A stretch of 8,507 bases of DNA from Candidatus Methanoplasma sp. (GTDB lineage: Archaea > Thermoplasmatota > Thermoplasmata > Methanomassiliicoccales > Methanomethylophilaceae). The translations under genes and the position numbers were made by a program. The stretch lies in contig JAIRUV010000119.1 of the NCBI GenBank assembly GCA_031254265.1, positions 1-8,507 of the forward strand, in the 5' to 3' direction. How positions within the stretch are numbered: position 1 is the first letter of the stretch; each line of letters begins with the position of its first letter. A model generated the notes under the pieces. It did no database searches. It was given only the letters and a program-made list of their open reading frames with translations, and had not been told where the DNA came from. Of the stretch, positions 5,842 through 8,507 are shown one piece after another.

Positions 5842-6054
5842 TTATGCCTTCATGATCTTCATCCAGCCGCCGCTTTCGTATACGGCGAGCTTCCTCTGTC
5901 TCATTATTGATTCGAATTCGTCCCAGGTGATTACAGACAGCCTATCGTTTTTTCCTTTGGTGAACTGTACCCCTGATGTACCTTTTACTTTTCCCGGCTT
6001 GAGACCCTTGTTTTGCGCGATCTGCTTTGCCTTCCCGATGTCTATTTTTTCCAT
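5842..6054 (-). CDS. Small basic protein of unknown function (70 residues)
   Basis: I do not recognise this family and assign no function. From the ATG at 6054 the protein has a Lys/Gly-rich first half (DIGKAKQIAQNKGLKPGKVK, then GTSGVQFTKGKNDR) and a second half with a likely strand-helix-strand pattern (LSVITWDEFESIMRQRKLAVYESGG, ending WMKIMKA). It is strongly basic, with no Cys, no signal peptide and no membrane span, so nucleic acid binding is conceivable but unproven. The frame is open to an ATG at 6105. That start lies upstream of the transcription start (about 6095) predicted from the TATA box at 6118-6125. ATG 6060 is the other candidate. ATG 6054 has AGGA 5 nt upstream; ATG 6060 has GGGGG about 10 nt upstream. 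It is transcribed toward the tRNA gene and away from the phosphohexomutase-like gene. Confidence 0.72.
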   Translation of the reverse strand: MEKIDIGKAKQIAQNKGLKPGKVKGTSGVQFTKGKNDRLSVITWDEFESIMRQRKLAVYESGGWMKIMKA

Positions 6055-6117
6055 GACCATCCTTTTCAGTCCCCCTAGCCTGCTGGCATAGTGTATGATA
6101 AACATCCAGATGCTGCA

Positions 6118-6125
6118 TATTTAAA
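6118..6125 (-). promoter_or_regulatory. TATA box for the small basic protein gene
   Basis: On the minus strand this reads TTTAAATA, predicting a transcription start near 6095 and a 5' leader of about 35-40 nt. The leader contains a GGGGG stretch and an AGGA element before the candidate ATGs. It argues against use of the upstream ATG at 6105. Confidence 0.5.
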
Positions 6126-6227
6126 AGTTTTTAAAAAATAACCTCAAAAACCTGGCCGGATACGTCCTTAAAGGCATCTTTTGCACTGGGTCAGTTCCCG
6201 TCGGATGGCAAGAAATATCAATCGGAA

Positions 6228-6242
6228 GTATCCTTAGGATAC
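6228..6242. promoter_or_regulatory. Perfect 15-bp palindrome at the start of the phosphohexomutase-like gene
   Basis: GTATCCT-T-AGGATAC is a perfect inverted repeat with 7-bp arms around one central base, ending 2 nt before ATG 6245. A TATA-like AAATATC lies just upstream (6213-6219) at a spacing that would put transcription start near 6242-6245. It could be a repressor site at the promoter. If transcription starts further upstream, it would be a hairpin that hides the AGGA ribosome binding site. The palindrome itself is certain; its function is inferred. Confidence 0.45.
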
Positions 6243-6244
6243 TG

Positions 6245-7591
6245 ATGACAGAGAGTCCCTCTTTGACGATCCGTTCACTGACGAACGGCAACATGACAGC
6301 AGATAAAGCCCTTAGGATCGGGCAGATCCTCGGGCTGTCGCACAGGTCGGTATGTGTCGGAACTGACACTAACCCAAGCAGCGGGATGATCAAGAACTCG
6401 TTCATAAGCGGGCTGCTTTCTGTGGGCGCAGATGTCAATGATGCTGGTATAATGCCGGCCCCGGCGGTGGCTTTGGCATCCGGGAACTCGGACTGCATGG
6501 CAATGGTGGGAGAGCCTGACGAATATGGGGCCGTAAGCAGAATATCTGTCATGAACTCCGACGGTTCGGTCTTCACCAAAGAACAGCTTCGGCAGCTGAT
6601 CGTGGACGGGGAAAGGGATGTTCCTCTGCCGAAGTACAAAGAGGTTGGAACGATAAGGCCCTGCGACTCGGTAGCGGAGGACTACCGCAGGACGATGTGT
6701 GCAAAATACAGGGTCAAGAACACCCCCCTTATATTGGACTGCGGCTGCGGCAGCACGTCTGTCTGCGCCCCCCAGATAATGGCGTCGATCGGTGCGGACC
6801 TTACTGCAGTCAACGCGCAGTTCGACCCTCTGTACTGTCCCCGGCCGCCAGGCGTGGGCATCGACGATGTTTCGGGCCTTTCTGATATCATCGACCCGGA
6901 ACTCGGCAGCATAGGCATCGCCCTCAACGGGGACGGGACCAGGCTCGCACTTTTCGACGAGGACGGAAGATATGTTGCCCCGGAGAGCATTCTTGCGCTG
7001 ATCCTGCTGTATCTCAAGCCGTCCTCTGCGGTGATACCCTTACACGCCTCCGCGCTGGTGGACGATGCGTTCAGGGACCTGATAGGCGAGAGGGTCTCCT
7101 CCGCCGCCGAGTCCCATCCGGGAAGACAGATAATACGCGCGGACGATGATCTTGAATCGATAACGGCCGCGATGAAGAAGAACAACGCGGATATGGGTGC
7201 GATGACCGACGGGACCTTCATCTTTTCGGATGTCTCAATGTGCCCGGATGCAATCAATGCGGCGGCTATCCTTACCAAGATGTCAGAAGATAACTGCATA
7301 CGCGACCTGCTTGCGTCATTCCCCAGATATATCGTCCTGAAAGAGTCGGTGCAGTGTCCGGGCCGAGTCGAGCTCTTCGACAGGAAACTCAATGAGAATC
7401 TCAACGAGATCCCGAAAGATGATGTGTGGGAGATCGAAGGAGGGAGAGTGGGTATGGCCGGAGGATGGTTCGCTGTCTCTAAGAACACAGACAGCCCGGA
7501 ACAGATCGACATCACTGCGGAAGCGAAGGACCGTGCGTACGCGGTCAGCATGATGGAGTTTGCGAAGGATATCGTAAGGTCCTGTTCCTGA
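6245..7591 (+). CDS. Phosphohexomutase-superfamily protein lacking all catalytic motifs (probable pseudoenzyme)
   Basis: The protein aligns by eye with archaeal phosphoglucosamine/phosphomannomutase (GlmM/ManB) along its whole 448 residues, the normal family length. Conserved scaffold pieces include TADKALRIGQILG (18-30), VGTDTNPSS (38-46), SGLLSVGADVNDAGIMPAP (55-73), LILDCGCGS (162-170), the LALFDEDGRYV region (234-244) and ITAEAKDRA (423-431). Every functional loop is altered. The N-terminal FGTDGIRG is absent. The phosphoserine loop TASHNP reads MVGEPDEYG (87-95). The metal loop DGDADR reads NGDGTR (228-233). The sugar loop GExSGH reads MTDGTF (320-325). The phosphate loop RPSGTEP reads SKNTDSPEQ (412-420). 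The enzymatic reaction, moving phosphate between C1 and C6 of a hexose, is therefore very unlikely. A regulatory or binding role, perhaps with a catalytic paralogue encoded elsewhere, is inference. It starts at ATG 6245; its TGA abuts the convergent JAMM gene. Confidence 0.87.
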   Translation: MTESPSLTIRSLTNGNMTADKALRIGQILGLSHRSVCVGTDTNPSSGMIKNSFISGLLSVGADVNDAGIMPAPAVALASGNSDCMAMVGEPDEYGAVSRISVMNSDGSVFTKEQLRQLIVDGERDVPLPKYKEVGTIRPCDSVAEDYRRTMCAKYRVKNTPLILDCGCGSTSVCAPQIMASIGADLTAVNAQFDPLYCPRPPGVGIDDVSGLSDIIDPELGSIGIALNGDGTRLALFDEDGRYVAPESILALILLYLKPSSAVIPLHASALVDDAFRDLIGERVSSAAESHPGRQIIRADDDLESITAAMKKNNADMGAMTDGTFIFSDVSMCPDAINAAAILTKMSEDNCIRDLLASFPRYIVLKESVQCPGRVELFDRKLNENLNEIPKDDVWEIEGGRVGMAGGWFAVSKNTDSPEQIDITAEAKDRAYAVSMMEFAKDIVRSCS

Positions 7592-7966
7592 TCAGAATAT
7601 CATCTCTAGGTCTACGGGCATCCCTCTGGAGTCATAGGCCTTCCAGCTTTTCCGGTTGTAAGGCTGGCACGTTATGAAGTGGACCCCTCCCATATGACTG
7701 AAGAAATCAAGGTCAGCTTCGGACGGGTCGTTGCGGTAGCCTGGATGGGAATGCGCCGACCCTGATTTCCGGAAGTCCACCGGGGACATCCAGTCGCTGA
7801 TGAAACTGTGGCTCTCGCCGTATATTGACCCGGGGACCAATATCATCTCCGATATTACGCCGTCGTACTCCCGGTGGAAACAGATGAACTCATCGGGATA
7901 CGCGGACCTGGCGGATTCGTTGAACCCGTCAATGAAGTCCACGCTCACTCCGTGGATCCTCTTCAT
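7592..7966 (-). CDS. JAMM/MPN+ (JAB domain) metalloprotease
   Basis: This is a stand-alone JAB/MPN+ domain of 124 residues, the size of archaeal single-domain JAMM proteins, which remove ubiquitin-like SAMP modifiers or related adducts in some archaea. The zinc motif is intact: Glu26 (YPDEF) as the likely catalytic acid, then HSHP (72-75) and, seven residues after the second His, SEAD (82-85), giving the full H-x-H-x7-S-x-x-D signature. The remaining sequence shows alternating strands (ISEMILVPGS; GVHFITCQPYNRKSWKAYDS) as expected. No transmembrane or ubiquitin-like domain is fused. The ATG overlaps the upstream NAD kinase stop as ATGA, so the two are translationally coupled. Its own stop directly abuts the convergent stop of the phosphohexomutase-like gene. 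The physiological substrate is not evident. Confidence 0.9.
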   Translation of the reverse strand: MKRIHGVSVDFIDGFNESARSAYPDEFICFHREYDGVISEMILVPGSIYGESHSFISDWMSPVDFRKSGSAHSHPGYRNDPSEADLDFFSHMGGVHFITCQPYNRKSWKAYDSRGMPVDLEMIF

Positions 7967-8507
7967 ATCGCGCTCACCAGTTTCTCTCTCACTCTTGAAT
8001 AGAAATCAGAGTTGAACCTTATGAACCTGACAGTCTCGGACGACTTGAAAAAGTCTATGTGGGTCTTTCCTTTTATCTCGTATTCTTCCTGCCCGTCCAC
8101 CACCAGAAGGCAGCCGCTTTCCATCACGGTCTCCACCCTTACCTTGGCATCCGCCGGGACGACGAACGGCCTTGAGGCGAACTTGTAAGCGGCCATCGGC
8201 ACGACGACCACGGCATTCACCCGCGGGTCCACCAGCGGCGCTCCGAGGCTCATCGCGTAGCATGTGGAGCCTGTCGGCGTCGAGACGATTATCCCGTCGG
8301 CGCGGACCTCCGTCATGAGCTTATCGTTGACATATACTTTGAAATGTCTTATCTTGGCAATGGAATCAGTGTGTACCACGGCCTCGTTCACTGCCTCCGC
8401 CAGGTATCTTCCCTCGTACAGCGAGCTGAGTTTGAACCTCTCCTCCACCACGTATTCTCCGCAGCGCAGTCTCCTGATCCCTTCCTCGATCCCGTCTGCG
8501 TCTATCT
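7963..8507 (-). CDS. nadK: NAD kinase (partial, N-terminus beyond the window)
   Basis: NAD kinase phosphorylates NAD to NADP in the cytoplasm, using ATP or polyphosphate. The window holds the C-terminal ~180 residues; the frame stays open to the window edge at 8507, so the N-terminal domain with the GGDGT motif is not visible. Visible family features are the segment around CGEYVVEERFKL, the NE motif in AVNEAVVH, the signature DGIIVSTPTGSTCYAMSLGAPLV (central STPTGSTCY) and a beta-rich C-terminal domain with RPFVVPADAKVRVE and LLVVDGQEEYEI. A GTG at 8451 could be misread as a start, but the homology continues upstream of it. The 3' end overlaps the JAMM gene by 4 nt. No phosphatase domain is fused within the visible part. 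Confidence 0.94.
   Translation of the reverse strand, partial: IDADGIEEGIRRLRCGEYVVEERFKLSSLYEGRYLAEAVNEAVVHTDSIAKIRHFKVYVNDKLMTEVRADGIIVSTPTGSTCYAMSLGAPLVDPRVNAVVVVPMAAYKFASRPFVVPADAKVRVETVMESGCLLVVDGQEEYEIKGKTHIDFFKSSETVRFIRFNSDFYSRVREKLVSAI

Noticed and set aside
6121..6639. Long minus-strand frame opposite the start of the phosphohexomutase-like gene
   Set aside because: It has no family resemblance, Ser/Pro-rich composition typical of antisense reading, and lies opposite a gene with clear family similarity.
8006..8263. Arg/Gly-rich minus-strand frame inside the NAD kinase region
   Set aside because: It overlaps the NAD kinase signature region in another frame. Its composition is that of an out-of-frame GC-rich reading.

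Overview
The window looks like ordinary chromosome from an archaeon. The signs are a eukaryote-type ribosomal protein eL15, a class II tRNA-Leu with no encoded CCA, TATA boxes about 24-29 bp upstream of several starts, and several genes that look leaderless. The gene content, and the absence of TAG among the 12 stop codons seen, would fit a Thermoplasmatota / Methanomassiliicoccales-like methanogen. That placement is inference. I see no mobile element, CRISPR array or defence island.

Layout. Positions 3-596 (+) encode eL15, probably missing a few N-terminal codons at the window edge, and are followed by a stem-loop terminator. Positions 746-856 (+) hold a 36-residue single-span membrane protein with a strong ribosome binding site. 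Positions 877-1716 (-) encode a ThiI-like THUMP protein that has lost its PP-loop. It diverges from a TauE/SafE permease (1792-2613, +), which is translationally coupled to a DUF1634 membrane protein (2610-2882, +). An iron-uptake operon reads leftward from 5530: a FeoA-type protein with a Cys-rich N-terminal extension, FeoB, and a small Cys-rich membrane protein. Its promoter has a TATA box flanked by two TTAGG-N4-CCTAA palindromes, a DtxR/IdeR-type architecture. Then come tRNA-Leu(CAG) (5674-5757, -) and a small basic protein of unknown function (5842-6054, -). A phosphohexomutase-like protein follows (6245-7591, +) in which every catalytic motif is replaced. It meets end to end with a JAMM metalloprotease (7592-7966, -), which overlaps by 4 nt the 3' end of NAD kinase (7963 to the window edge, -).

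The best-supported functional unit is the feo operon: a GTPase-gated ferrous iron channel, an SH3-like accessory protein, a Cys-rich accessory protein, and an iron-responsive operator pair. TauE/SafE plus DUF1634 is a recurrent membrane pair, probably for export or import of a sulfur-containing or organic anion. NAD kinase and JAMM form a second overlapping pair.

The most unusual content is two apparently intact genes for probable pseudoenzymes, the phosphohexomutase-like protein and the ThiI-like protein. Both keep family-like folds and open frames but lack the residues needed for the family's chemistry. Also notable are the FeoA Cys-rich extension, the leaderless operator-flanked feo promoter, the small membrane protein, and a perfect 15-bp palindrome just upstream of the phosphohexomutase-like start.
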